Shown here: one piece after another, positions 11,401-22,577 of the stretch | Layout of the letters: each line of letters opens with the position of its first letter | Numbering within the stretch: the stretch's first letter is position 1 | Origin: Coffea arabica | Lineage: Eukaryota > Streptophyta > Magnoliopsida > Gentianales > Rubiaceae | Assembly: GCF_036785885.1 (NCBI RefSeq) | Contig: NC_092322.1 | Coordinates: forward strand, 15,460,466 to 15,524,465 | Direction: 5' to 3' | DNA length: 64,000 nucleotides | Position numbers and translations under genes: made by a program | Notes under the pieces: model-generated | Told to the model about the DNA's origin: nothing | The model's input: the letters and a program-made list of their open reading frames with translations, nothing else | Database searches by the model: none

Positions 11401-12620
11401 ATCTATTACATGAGTTTTGTGTAACCAAGGCCAAAGAAGAAAATTTTCTGCTGCTAGTACGGGGGTATGATGAACTGTCTACTTTCAATGTTCCCCAGAA
11501 CTTACGCTGCTTAAGCGCTAACTCTGAGCCAGAGCACTTTACGGAGTTGGAAAGGTTATCTTCTTCCACCATACGCTCTTTACTGTTCTTCAATCATGGT
11601 GAAAGGTACTATTCAAGTTGGTGTGATCATAGTTTCATTTTCGCATCTTCAAACTTGTTAAGAGTGTTGGATTTAAGCCAAATTCATCTGGGTTATGATT
11701 TACCTAGAGAAATAGAATTGCTTGTTTACTTGAAGTACTTGGCAGTTCTAGGTGAGATGGTCTCCATCCCATCGTCAATGGGCAACCTCTCAAATTTGGA
11801 AACTTTTCTTGTGGAAACTGTTGCAACATCAGTTTCACTGCCGGATACCATATGGTATCTCAGGAAACTAAGGCATTTGCACATAAAGGACAAGTTTCTA
11901 AATTTTGGTTTTCAATTGCCAACTGACAATCTTGATAACTCGTTGCAATTGTGTAGTTTAGATACCTTTTCCAGTGGAGTTTTTTCTTCTTGGAAAGACA
12001 TGGACGAGATACTCAGAAAGTTTCCAAATATTTGCAGGCTGAAACGTGAGCTCTTGGAATTCCACAAGGATTTTGCTTGTGATGGAAACATCATGATTCT
12101 AGTTCTAAGTTGACTCGAATCACTCAATTTGATTTTCACTCCACTTCGTGATGTGCAACACCAGATTGAGTTTCAATTCCCTTTTGACTCTATCGGGCTT
12201 CTGCTTGCCATATTGCAAAATATCAGCACTTGCGAATCTTCCCAACCTTGAGGTTCTCAAACTACTCAAGCAAGCCTTTGTGGGGGAAAGGTGGAACATG
12301 GAAGTAGAACAATTCACTAAAGTTAGATTCATGAAAATAGCTTCCTTGGACATTGTCCAAGGGATAGCCTCTGAATGCGAGGACAGTTTTCCTCATCTCC
12401 AGAAATTAGTATTGGAAAGCTGTCAGTTCTTGGAAGAGATCCCTTCTTCTTTGGTGCATATTCCAACTCTAGAATACTTGAGGTGTATGATTCTCCCAAC
12501 TCTGCAAGTTCAGTGGAACAAATGCAAGAAGAGCAAATGAGCATGGGTTATACTGATCTAAAGATCCTTGTTTCCACCATAATGGATTACTGGTCTTCCG
12601 AAGTATGCTGGATTTGGCCA
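8452..12620 (+). pseudogene. R1-type CC-NB-LRR (NLR) resistance gene, degenerate
   Basis: Intact relatives are intracellular immune receptors of the Solanaceae late-blight R1 class. In order I see an R1-type N-terminal region (8452-9210), a coiled-coil region (9215-10060, with the linker VVGFEDEA at its end), part of NB-ARC with kinase-2 LIVLDDVW (10261-10284) and GLPL (10534-10545), the ARC/winged-helix segment with an IHD variant of MHD, and LRRs (about 11600-12500). Lesions: TAG at 9004, TGA near 9208 with a frameshift just after, and TGA at 10118 where roughly 75 codons including the P-loop are gone. A one-base insertion lies near 10605. A W-to-TGA change sits in the RLIWLW motif (10764 and again 11248). 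A 484-bp tandem duplication follows, then a stop at 12111 and a frameshift near 12470. No single long frame remains, so function is very unlikely. The true 3' end is uncertain. Confidence 0.9.
10621..11588 (+). repeat. 484-bp tandem duplication inside the NLR relic
   Basis: Copy 1 (10621-11104) and copy 2 (11105-11588) read as identical base for base. Each spans the end of the NB-ARC, the winged-helix/IHD segment and the start of the LRR region. The junction shows microhomology: ttcaa occurs at the start of the unit and again where copy 2 leaves it. The unit is 484 bp, not a multiple of three, so the duplication itself shifts the frame. Both copies share the same nonsense TGA in the RLIxLW motif, so that mutation came first. 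Confidence 0.92.
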
Positions 12621-13740
12621 GCAAAGTTTACTCATTTTACATGTTTTTTTTTTCTTTTGATTCCTTTTAACTTTTGTACTACTACTGGTACTGGTTGTGT
12701 TGCATCGTTTTGCATCAAGATCTAGTTGTTCAATTTCTCCTAGAACTTTTTTTTCCTGGCACAGAATTGTGTAGCGAGATGACTTCCCAGATTTGATGTT
12801 CGTTTCTAATTTCTAAATAGCCAAGTGAATGAAAGGTGTTTTTTTCCCCTGTTTGAAGCAGGTGGCATGATTTCCTGAATGTCTAGCACTTTTCTTGTTG
12901 TCTATTAATTCTGCTTAGCTGCATAGCAACAACAGGTTTTTTCAGTTTGTAACCACAATTAATAATTCTTTTGTCGAAGAGAATTAATGCCATCAGTTGA
13001 TAATAACTAATAGGATTTAACAGTTTATCATTTCTTTTTCATTGTTTTCCGTTACAATATGCAGCCTTTCTTCAGTCTTACTAATAATTCATGAAATCAT
13101 ATAGTCAGCCAGCTCCGTTGCTCTGCTCTTGGAGTCCAGCCATCCAACTCGATCCACTAACATTGGTTAGTGGTAGGAAAAGAAAGAAAGAAAATAAATG
13201 ATCGATATAATCTTTAATCCATGGTTATAGAAACAAAAATTTGGTAATCAATGTAGTGGTAGATAATTTGTAAGAACCCTAGAAGTAACTTGTGGTTCTG
13301 AAGCATGTTTCAATTCATAGTGATGATCGAAGTTAAATCCATCAAAACTTTTTTGTGTAAAGAAAAGGGTTTTGTCTATTGGACACCCGTTAAAATGCAC
13401 TTCAGGTGTTAAATTTTTTAAAAGATAAGATTAATTAGGAAAAGTTAATAAATGCAAGAAAATGTAGTAATTGTTATATTGCGTGTGTATACATGATTGA
13501 TTAGGTGAAATTTAAATATGTTAACCGTGCCAATTCAGCACATGTTAAAAACCCCTTATAATAAAACTCAAAGAATGTGTTATATCTCTAGCCTTTCTTA
13601 CCATTATTAAATATAAGAATTAATTTTTTATACATTATGGGGGAAAAGAATTGTTTACACAAGTGTAAATTGCATGTTACATGTCAAAAAAGCAAATTTA
13701 TACATGTACTTTTAACAAAGTCCAAGCCTAATGCAATGCT
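12621..13740. other. AT-rich intergenic DNA
   Basis: Probable former 3' flank of the NLR relic. I see no open frame with a recognisable domain, no RNA gene and no bounded element before the TAA at 13741 that begins the MITE cluster. Confidence 0.45.
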
Positions 13741-13743
13741 TAA

Positions 13744-14026
13744 GACCCTGTTTGATAACTCAATTTAGTATTTAAATTTAATAGATTCAAATCTTAACAT
13801 ATTCTAACCATTTGATAATAAAAAATTGAACATCTGAATTTAATTAAGTGGCACTGAATTTCCTAGGTAAAATTTGCTCCCAAAATTAAGTGATAAGCTA
13901 TATTCACTTATCACTGAATGTGATACACACTCAAAAGTATTAGATTTAATACTTAACAATTCAATAATTTAATGGATTTAGACTTCATCTTTCATATTTC
14001 AGACTTTAGTTTTATCAAATGCACTC
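13744..14026. mobile_element. Tourist-like (PIF/Harbinger-type) MITE
   Basis: The left end GACCCTGTTTGATAA and the right end, whose reverse complement is GAGTGCATTTGATAA, form short imperfect terminal inverted repeats. Both ends abut TAA (13741-13743 and 14027-14029), the 3-bp target duplication expected of PIF/Harbinger-type MITEs. There is no coding capacity. Confidence 0.75.
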
Positions 14027-14029
14027 TAA

Positions 14030-16873
14030 GGGTCTATTTGATAATATAAAAAAGTGCTGAATCTGAACTTTTTCAGACATTCAGATGTTTTGAGTGTTTG
14101 ATAAATGAAAATCCATTTGCTGAATCTATATTTATATGTATTGCAGGGGAGGTTTTAGTGGAGGCCTCATGAATGGCTTCCAAATCTCCCATACTTTTTT
14201 CTAGATTTTTCATTTATTTTAATACATAAATTCAATTAAAAAGTTTGAAATAGTGTCATTTACAACTACTCCGATAACAATTCAAATTTAAAATTTAAAA
14301 CTTTCTTTCCCACTTCAAATGAGTGCTTAATAAATCATTTATAGTTTGCTTTTAGATTTTGACCACTTTTTCCTTCCATAAATAAAGAAAATAAATTTGG
14401 ATAATTTGATTAGTCCCATATTAAAATCATTCACCCCATTACAATTTTATTACTTTAGCCCATTTTATTCCTTGATTAATAAATATTGATTTGTCCAATC
14501 TAAGGAATAATCTGATTAGTCCCATTTTTTAATCATTTATATAGTAACATTTTTAGCACTTTCCTTCCAGGTATATACATAGATTTGTCAAATATTTCAA
14601 ATAACATATCCAATTATAACCATTCTTCAATTTTATCTATTGCAACTAAATTAATTTTTTTAACCTTAAACTTATCCTATTAGACGATTATTCCAACTAA
14701 TGAAATAAACATTTTGACATACAACATCATCTAGATAATTTTTGAAATGCTCAGACATTCATTTGGATAATTTTGCATATAACGCGTACATTAGAAAGTG
14801 CACATAAAACAAAATCTTTATATGAATTTTAAATTAATAAAAGGGGCATTTAGATGGTTATTTTTTGAAATGTTTATCAAAAATTTTAAAACAAATATTT
14901 GATAAAACAATTATCCTGGGTGATTATCACAAAAAATAGTAGTATTTCACCAAAGTTACACCCAATTACTTTTCCTTGATGACTATAATTCTAACTCTTT
15001 ATTTGAAAAAAAAAAGCCACTTGAAAAGTGAGATAATGAATCCTAAATAATAAAAGGAATAGAAAGATTGGATTATAGGGTTGGAAAGGGTAAAAGACAG
15101 GTATTGACTCCTAAATAGTAAAAGAAGCATAAAGATAGGAGTATAGGATTGGGGAGGGTAAAGTCAAGGAAGCTGTAGTTGTGAGTTGGGATGAAATTAT
15201 TAAAATGAGTTATTTATGTGGATCAAATAGATATTAGTTTTACATGATTTTGGTTATCTTATCCATTTACAATCCACTATAAAATTTTATTTATTTTTTC
15301 TCCCATATTCTTTGAATAACACAATAAGATATCATTGTAATCAACAAAAATAAGAACACATTGCATTAATAAATAAATTTTTACCTAAAAAATAAAAAAA
15401 AAAGTTACACAGAAGAACCAATAGTGGTGATCATAAGGAGTTTCAAATTTGTCCCTATATAAGAATCTCAAAATAATTTAGGTGTGAATGCAAGAAATCA
15501 ATTAACACTTAATGAGTTAATTAAAACTTTAATGGAAGGGAGGGAGAAAGTAGGATAAAATTCAACAAAAATTTAAAACATAAAGAATAAGAAAATAATG
15601 TTAAATATGCCTTTGCAAAAGGTAGAATATAATTATTGAATTTGTAGTGATTTAAATTTACTTACTAATGAATTTGAATCTACATCTAATTTAATTAAGT
15701 CTAAATAGGTAGTTCCAATCTATCTATTTAATAGCCACTTATTAATGAATTTTAATTGAATTACCCATTTGAAGTTAATAAAATTGTATACCCATACTCA
15801 TTTGTTAAAGAACAAATTGAAAATTTGATCATTATTTACAACTATATATGGAGAGTAATAGGACAGAAGGTAAATAAGTTGTAAAATTGGGTAAGAGATC
15901 GCATAACTTGATAGAAGCAGGGTAGGGTGAAGAAAAGATAGAATTTGTGAGAGAGAGAAGAGTTGCAAGGGAGTGGGTAGTTTGGATTAGCAAGGTAAGG
16001 AAGATAATAATGAAGAGTAGGGGTATATTAACAAAAAGTGGCGCAGAAAATGACAACATGGAAGGGAGGGGTAATAATTTGTGGTTACTGTGCTTTCAGT
16101 ATTTCTTTAGATATTTTTGACCTTTATTCAGATTTTTTAATATACGTTAAGGTTTTAAATAAAGTACATAAATACAATATAAATTAGATACTAAAATAGC
16201 ACTCTTTTAATTTTTTTAACCTTTTTCATGTAACTAATATAAATAATTCATTTACTATTTTAATTATATTAAACATAAATTCGTGCATAGCACGGGTTGC
16301 TATACTAATTTGTTAAGTAGTGCTGAACTTGTGTGTATTTTTTTCAGCATAAGAATCTTAACTGAATGCTTAATTGTGATAAGAATCAATAGAATTACTT
16401 CAACTATCTTATCTTATCTACCAAATCTACCCTTGTTTATTAATTATATTCAAAATTTTTATCTAATTAAACAACTTAATATTCTCTATTTAATGATTTT
16501 CTATTTCTCTTTTCTGCCTTTTTAATAACTTTCACATATTCTCCATCCTCATCATATAATACATTTCATCTTTTATATTAATTTGATTTAAAAATAAATA
16601 TTATCATTTTCATACCTAAAAATTTTAAGCTAATTAAATCATAGGTTCTATTTCTTTTTTGGATGAAAAGATATAAGGGCAAAATTGTTAAATTTAACTT
16701 ATTAAGTATTCAATTATAAATATTTATCAAACAGTATAAATAGGTTCAACATTAAAATTCAGACATTTATATATTTCTTTTCAGTGCTTAAAATTCAGTA
16801 AATTAATTATTTCAGTATTCAGATTTCAAATTTTAGACTTCAGAATTCAGATTCAGCTTTATCAAACTGAACC
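14030..16873 (+). mobile_element. Tourist-like MITE, split by a Helitron
   Basis: It begins GGGTCTATTTGATAA after a shared TAA and ends at the TAA at 16874-16876. Removing the Helitron at 14125-16308 leaves about 660 bp. That remainder is the inverted counterpart of the element at 16877-17602: the two share terminal sequence, internal words such as ctgaatgcttaatt and order, in opposite orientation. Confidence 0.75.
14125..16308 (+). mobile_element. Non-autonomous Helitron
   Basis: The 5' end is TCTATATTTATATG preceded by A. The 3' end has the hairpin cgtgc-ata-gcacg (16282-16294) followed ten bases later by CTAA at 16305-16308 and then T, as expected for insertion between A and T with a CTRR terminus. 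The boundaries are independently confirmed. The host MITE's inverted partner shows the uninterrupted sequence, and joining 14124 to 16309 restores it. No Rep/helicase frame is visible in the AT-rich body. Confidence 0.82.
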
Positions 16874-16876
16874 TAA

Positions 16877-17602
16877 GGATCCATTTGATAAAAGTGAATC
16901 TGAATTTTGAAATCTGAAAACTGAAATAATTAATTTGTCAGAATTTAAGTACTGAAAAAAAATATATGAATGTCTGAATCTTAATGCTGAATGTATTTAT
17001 ATTGTTTGATAAACATTTATAATTGAATGCTTAATAAGCCAAATTGTACAATTTTGCCATTCTATCTTTTCATCCAAAAAAGAAATAGAATTTATGGTTT
17101 AATTAGCTTAAAATTGTTAGGTGAGAAATTGACAATATTTATTTTTAAATCAAATTAATATGAAAGTTGAAATATATTATGGAAAATATTAAAAGAAACA
17201 TTACAATCCAATAATTCATATAACATCTAATATTTTGAATAGAAAATTTAGGATTGGATAAGGATTTTAATTTGATTAGGATTTTGAATAAAGAATATTA
17301 GGTTATTTAATTAGATAAAGATTTTGAATAGAGACTATCAGATTGTTTAATTAGATAAAAATTTGAATGTAATTAACAAACAAGGATAGATTTAGTAGAT
17401 AAGATAAGGTAGTTGAAATAAATCTGTTGATTCTTATCAGAATTAAGCATTCAATTACGGTTCTTGTGCTGAAAAAATTATACATAAATTTAGCACCGTT
17501 TAACAAGTTCAGCAGATGCTTTTTTATTTATCAAACACCCAAAACTTTTGAATGTTTAAAAAAATTTAGTTTCAACACTTTTTTATGTTATCAAACAGAC
17601 TC
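16877..17602 (-). mobile_element. Tourist-like MITE, inverted partner of 14030-16873
   Basis: It is bounded by TAA at 16874-16876 and 17603-17605. Its right terminus, read in reverse, begins GAGTCTGTTTGATAA and matches the left terminus of the element at 14030. The body is the reverse complement of that element with scattered differences. It carries no gene. Confidence 0.75.
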
Positions 17603-17605
17603 TAA

Positions 17606-18671
17606 GTCAAAGCTGATGTAGAATTAATATATAATAATAACTTAGGGAAGTGTATGTGTAATGTAATCGTGCTTCTATGCTTATGTATGACAATAGCACC
17701 CAAAATATTGAAATGTACTTAGTTAATTGTAACGCATAACTATTAGTTGTCAAATGATAATCATAACTCTTGATTAAATATTCATCGACACAACATTCTT
17801 TATGTACCTAATTTCTACTTAATTTGTTTGGTTATTAAGCACACAAAACAAATGAAAAGGAAGAAGCTTTAGAATTCTTTTATTTTTTTTGCAATTAATA
17901 AAAAAGAAGAGAATTAGTTATAAGTTGATAAAGAAAAATGTTTTAATTTAAGTTATACTTTTATAAGTGAAGAAGTAGAATGACTGAAAGGTATATAAAA
18001 AGCATTACAAATTTCATGAATCATAGTAACTTCATCCAAAAACTCTAAAGGGGGCATTTTCATGAAAAGAAAAATACACATTATTTTGTTATCTTAATTT
18101 ATAATGCGTAATTTGTCAAAGGGAGCAAACCCAAATCAATATCCCTCTAAGTTAGGGGGCGCAAAGTTTAACTATGGCATAAGTTTAAGGGGTAAAACGT
18201 AATTAACCTATATCAATTTCCCTACTAATAGTCCAACTTAAAATGTGTTGCAAAGGAGACACTAGTTAATACATTTAATTTGCACATAATTTATCAATTA
18301 AATGAACAAATTTAAATTTATTGGCCCCTATATTTAAACAAATTCCCAATTTACCTTACTTTTCCAAAAATTGACATATGAATATCCTCCTAATACGTGC
18401 TCATTCGACATTCGTTGGACAAAATTTGAGTAAAAACTATCACCTTTAGGTTGAGCTCAAAGATTACCCTTTGCTCGCCCTACATAAAAGCATAAAGCGT
18501 GGAGTTGTGGCGTGTTAAATTCGTGCCCTCTAATAGCAGCAACTCAAAGACGCGGTTCACTGTCATAGGCCACTTATCGCGCCTATGTCGCTTCCGCCTC
18601 TTTAGCACATGAAGGCGCATCGATTTTCCATTCTTTTGTACTCGCCTTTTCCTAGCGAGACACACAAACAC
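17606..18671. other. AT-rich intergenic DNA
   Basis: No gene recognised. The segment at 18480-18671 is less AT-rich and open on the minus strand, but its predicted peptide is Arg/Lys-rich and matches no domain I know. I leave it unannotated as a probable dispersed repeat fragment. Confidence 0.4.
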
Positions 18672-18674
18672 TAA

Positions 18675-18952
18675 CTTGGACTTGTTTGATAATTCAATTC
18701 ATCATTTAAATTTAATGAATTCAGATTTAATATATTTAGACATGTTTGAAAATGAAAACTAAAATATCTTAATTAATTAAGTAGGTCTAAATTGTGTAGG
18801 CAAACCTTGCTCCAAAACATAAGTAATAAACTATTCACTCGTCAATTAATGCAGAATGCGCTCAAACGTTGGGATTCTAGTATTTACAATTCAATAATTT
18901 TTGGATTGAGATATCAAATTTTGGATTTCAATTTTATCAAATGCATCCTTAG
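18675..18952. mobile_element. Tourist-like MITE
   Basis: Ends CTTGGACTTGTTTGATAA and, in reverse, CTAAGGATGCATTTGATAA, flanked by TAA at 18672-18674 and 18953-18955. It belongs to the same broad family as the elements at 13744-17602 and has no coding capacity. Confidence 0.72.
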
Positions 18953-19323
18953 TAATCACTGATAGATTACTGATAACATTACACTGTAAGTACAAGAATG
19001 AAATCTTCCATGTATGAATTTATTAACTTTATTAGTTTATTGTTTCTTTTATTTTCTTCTTTATTCTGTTTGAATTTTAAAAATAATAGTAAAACTATTG
19101 CAAAACTGTTAAAATTTCATATTAAAATTACGTAAGGAATGATGTGTCTAATATCATACCTTACATTGTACAATCGCTGCTAAGTCATCTATTGAAAGGG
19201 GTAAATCGAGACATCTAACATCTATTATTGGATTTCTATTTTTATCCTTTTTAATCTTTTTAATACATTAAAAAAATAAGAAAGTGCCCAAGTGTCGCAA
19301 ACCCAATCTGTTTTCTTATATTA

Positions 19324-20849
19324 TCTATATCTATATAAATTTGAGATGGGGCTTTTAGCAACAAGTCTCCACACACCTTCCTACTTTCTATTCCATTTTT
19401 CTAGCATTTTACATTTAATTTATTTCGTAAAATATATAATGTCCACGTTTAAAACACACTACCACATTTTCATCAAATAAGAATTCCACTCCAACTAACA
19501 CACCTCCCTTCACATACCTTCCCACTTCAATTAATACTCCTCCAATTAGCAATTCCATTTTGATTAAAACTTCTCCAACCCAATAATAAGAGATAACAAC
19601 ATAATTTTACCAAAAATCGCAATTTACCATCTCTTTCAATTTCCTTCTGGTATTGATCTTTTCCAACTTCTTTCTGGTATCGATCTTAGCCCTTAACTTA
19701 ATTTCACCATAGAACATGTTCGCCTACAAATATTTCATCAAGGCCTAAATTTCAAACTTGCCAAATTGCAAAGGAGGAAACATTTGTAGTCACACCTACG
19801 GTAAAAATTCTCTCAATTAATTAATTAATGAACAATTATCTACAAATTATTTTGAATTAATAATTGTAATCTATACATTTGTTGAATGGTTTTAGGTTAA
19901 ATATTTTCGGATACTTGCTTACATTCAAAGCATTAACATAGACAATATGTTCCATTAGTTATGCAAAAATTGTGAACAACCATGTCAATCTCATTTTTCA
20001 AAAATGGTGTGTATCCATTGTAATGATGTAGTTGATACTATTGTCAGGTAATTATTTTCATATATCTTTAATTTTAATTACATTTTTTTATTGTATATCA
20101 CAATTTCCTTTTAACAGATAAAATATTAACATACAAGTTAGATATTCCAGTGGTAACCTCTTGCTCTTCAAGGTAGGCATGCATGATTCACATTTTACTG
20201 TGTTGCTTTTTATCGTAGAGATTTGAAAGGGAAGGTATAAATTATTTATATGTATATATTTTCATACAATATTATTTACAAACTTTCTAAACAAATGATA
20301 ATTCTAAATTCCACATGCTCTTAATTGTTAGGAAAATGGCGATACATTGTTCGACCAACACATTAATTCATACAAAAATCGTGCATTCTCATTTATAGTA
20401 CGAACTCCACAAAATTCAACAGAATTAATTAAACCCCCGAATATCGGCATTCGTACTCAGAGTTGATTGGTGTGAAGAATGTTTCCACCTTCATAGAAGA
20501 TTATCAAATCGAAGGCAAAATATTTGTAAGTATTTCATTTACTTATCAAATTAAATATTTAGTTATATTTAATTGAACTCTTATGTCGCTCAATTTATGA
20601 TATAGATTTCTACTTCTTTTTTTTTTTCAGGATTTAACTTCCATCAATGTGGTAATTTATAAATAATGGGGATGTTTTTATCGTATATTGAACTATTGCT
20701 ACAAAATCTCATTTTTTAAACTATATTTTCATGTGCCCTAAATGAGACGAACAATTACGTACATTTCTTACTCTTTTTAAATTCCTCCATCGATTATAAT
20801 TTTTGCCAAAAACACGATCTACTGTGTGTAGCACAGATGTTTAGTCTAG
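19324..20849 (+). mobile_element. Helitron with possible RPA-like remnants
   Basis: The 3' end is well supported. It has a hairpin ctgtg-tgtag-cacag at about 20822-20836, then nine bases, then CTAG at 20846-20849 followed by T. The proposed 5' end, TCTATATCTATATAAATTTG after an A at 19323, resembles the 5' end of the Helitron at 14125. Inside, 19962-20047 encodes a CxxC...CxxC pattern and 20330-20526 has two short frames of coding-like composition. These could be decayed replication-protein-A-like exons, which plant Helitrons often carry. Confidence 0.68.
19962..20047 (+). pseudogene. Possible zinc-ribbon fragment of an RPA1-like gene
   Basis: The frame reads LCKNCEQPC...VCIHCNDVVDTIV, that is, paired cysteines spaced like the zinc ribbon of the large replication protein A subunit. 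It stops at a GT that could be a splice donor. A downstream block at 20330-20526 reads coding-like in two frames separated by a one-base shift. The stops and the shift say it is not functional. The family assignment is tentative, because the match is to a cysteine pattern and not to a full OB fold. Confidence 0.35.
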
Positions 20850-20850
20850 T

Positions 20851-21017
20851 TGTATGGGATAGGGAAGGCCAATCAAATATTATATTATACGACTTGGTTT
20901 TGGATTTGGTAATAATTTCTATATAAGCATGTAATTACTAGCATAATTCTTCCTCGATATCGTTCTTAAGTATACTCTTGTATGGAACAGGGAAGGACAA
21001 TCCAACCTTATATTATA
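20851..21017 (+). repeat. Duplicated upstream sequence of the RING gene
   Basis: The words tgtatgg...gggaagg..aatc, tatta-tacgacttggttttg and actagcataattcttcctc occur here and again nearer the RING gene. The later copies lie at 20978-21017, 22186-22205 and 22505-22553. The second copy is split by the Mutator-like element at 21018-22185 and by about 285 bp of other DNA. The first copy begins right at the Helitron's 3' end. Confidence 0.65.
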
Positions 21018-22185
21018 GGGCAAAAAATCGCGGTGGTTTTCAAACTTTCAACTTTGCACACTTTTAGTCTTCCAACTAATAAGTGCGTAAATGTAGTCCT
21101 TCAATTAATAAAAATGTGTAGTCATAGTCCTTCTGTCTAATTTGATTGTTAAAATGGATGGAAGATACAAAAATGATACAAAAAATAAAGGGATAATTTC
21201 AGAAACCTCCCTTGAGGTTTTTAACAATTTTATTTAGCTCCCTTGATGTTTTAAAAATTACATATACCTTTCTTATCGTTTAAAATGACAATACTACCCT
21301 TGAATATTAAATGAAATTTCCTTGTTTGGTATGTTTATATTTAGAATGACTTTTAAAATTATTTTTATTCTTTTTCCTTCTTATTCCTTTTTTTTAAAAT
21401 TTTTTGCCAATAAAACTGTAAAACTATCACTATTATTTCTAGTTTCTATTGCAATCAAATGTCCAATTAGTGATTTTTTTGATGAGTTAACTTTATATAC
21501 AATCCAATGTTTTTACTGATCTTTATTTTCTATTTTTTGGTATTAAAATTAACAATAAATCAAAAGAAAATGGTCCAAAATCACTATTAAATTATGATAA
21601 TCCAACTATTCGAAAAATTCATAAATACTAAATGAATTATTTCAACATTTTCTTTTCTATCTTATAAATTTAATCCATAATAAAATACCATCAAAAGTAT
21701 CCTATTATAATGATAAAATTATTATTACTGCAGTTTATTAATAGTAGGTACGAATTTGAAAAATTGGGTACATTTTTATTATAATTATACTATATAATCT
21801 TATAATTGTATAGGGAAGTAAATTAAAACTCATTGCACAAGGGTATTTTTGGAAATTCATTTAAAAATTTGACCAAATCAATATTATTTTAAGATTTCGT
21901 TACTAAAACTATCAAATCAAGGGAAGTAGGTGTAATTTTCCAAACATCAGGGGAGTTGAGTGAAATTTTTAGAAATCTCTAGGGAGTTTTTTGTAATTAT
22001 CCCAAAAATAAATGTCATGTGAGCAATGTGTGATGTGTTTCCCGTCTGTCTTAACAGTCAAATTGGATGGAAGGACTACAACTACACATTTTTATTAAAT
22101 AGAAAACTACATTTACGTACTTATTAGTTGGAGGACTAAAAGTGCGCAAAGTAGAAAGTTTGAGGGCCACCGCGATTTTTTGCCC
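21018..22185. mobile_element. Mutator-like MITE with long terminal inverted repeats
   Basis: The left terminus begins GGGCAAAAAATCGCGGTGG and the right terminus is its inverse. The inverted similarity runs for roughly 130 bp. The 9-bp flanks tatattata (21009-21017) and tatatcata (22186-22194) differ at one base, which fits a Mutator-type target duplication. A second element is nested inside at 21190-22003. It lies about 390 bp upstream of the RING gene's start codon. Confidence 0.8.
21190..22003. mobile_element. Nested Mutator-like MITE
   Basis: It starts GGGATAATTTCAGAAACCTC and ends with the inverse, closing AATTATCCC. A perfect 9-bp target duplication, aaaaataaa, lies at 21181-21189 and 22004-22012. 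Related termini occur at 24250, 30133 and 62738, so this is a multicopy family. Confidence 0.88.
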
Positions 22186-22405
22186 TATATCATACGACTT
22201 GGTTTTGTTTCTAAGAAAAGCAAAGAAGGAGCGGGAAAAAAAAAAACAGCATGGGTATATAAAAAAGAACCAAATAATGGATAGTGAGCAATCTGAATTC
22301 AGGGGGGAAAAAAATAGAAGCAGGGCTGCAAAAAATGAAGGTGCATGACGATGGAGGAGCAAAAAGGCAGCAAGCCACTGAGGACCAGCAACAGGATTTG
22401 CACGG

Positions 22406-22475
22406 CACGTGATTTGCGCGGGCGCAGAGGACGAAAGACCACTAACAATTCAAGTGACATTCCCACTTTATATAA
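22406..22475 (+). promoter_or_regulatory. Promoter of the RING gene: G-box and TATA box
   Basis: A palindromic CACGTG G-box lies at 22406-22411 and a TATATAA box at 22469-22475, about 100 bases before the ATG at 22578. The spacing leaves room for a short 5' untranslated leader. The G-box would be a binding site for bZIP or bHLH factors. This is a sequence inference only. Confidence 0.55.
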
Positions 22476-22577
22476 AGTTCTTAATATACAATACTTCCAA
22501 AGTTAATAAGCATACAATTACTAGCATAACTCTTCCTCTATATCGTTCTTTAGTAAAAGATTAATCAATAATCAACT

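Noticed and set aside
18480..18671. Less AT-rich minus-strand frame, Arg/Lys-rich
   Set aside because: It looks like a dispersed repeat fragment. No domain or splice support was found.
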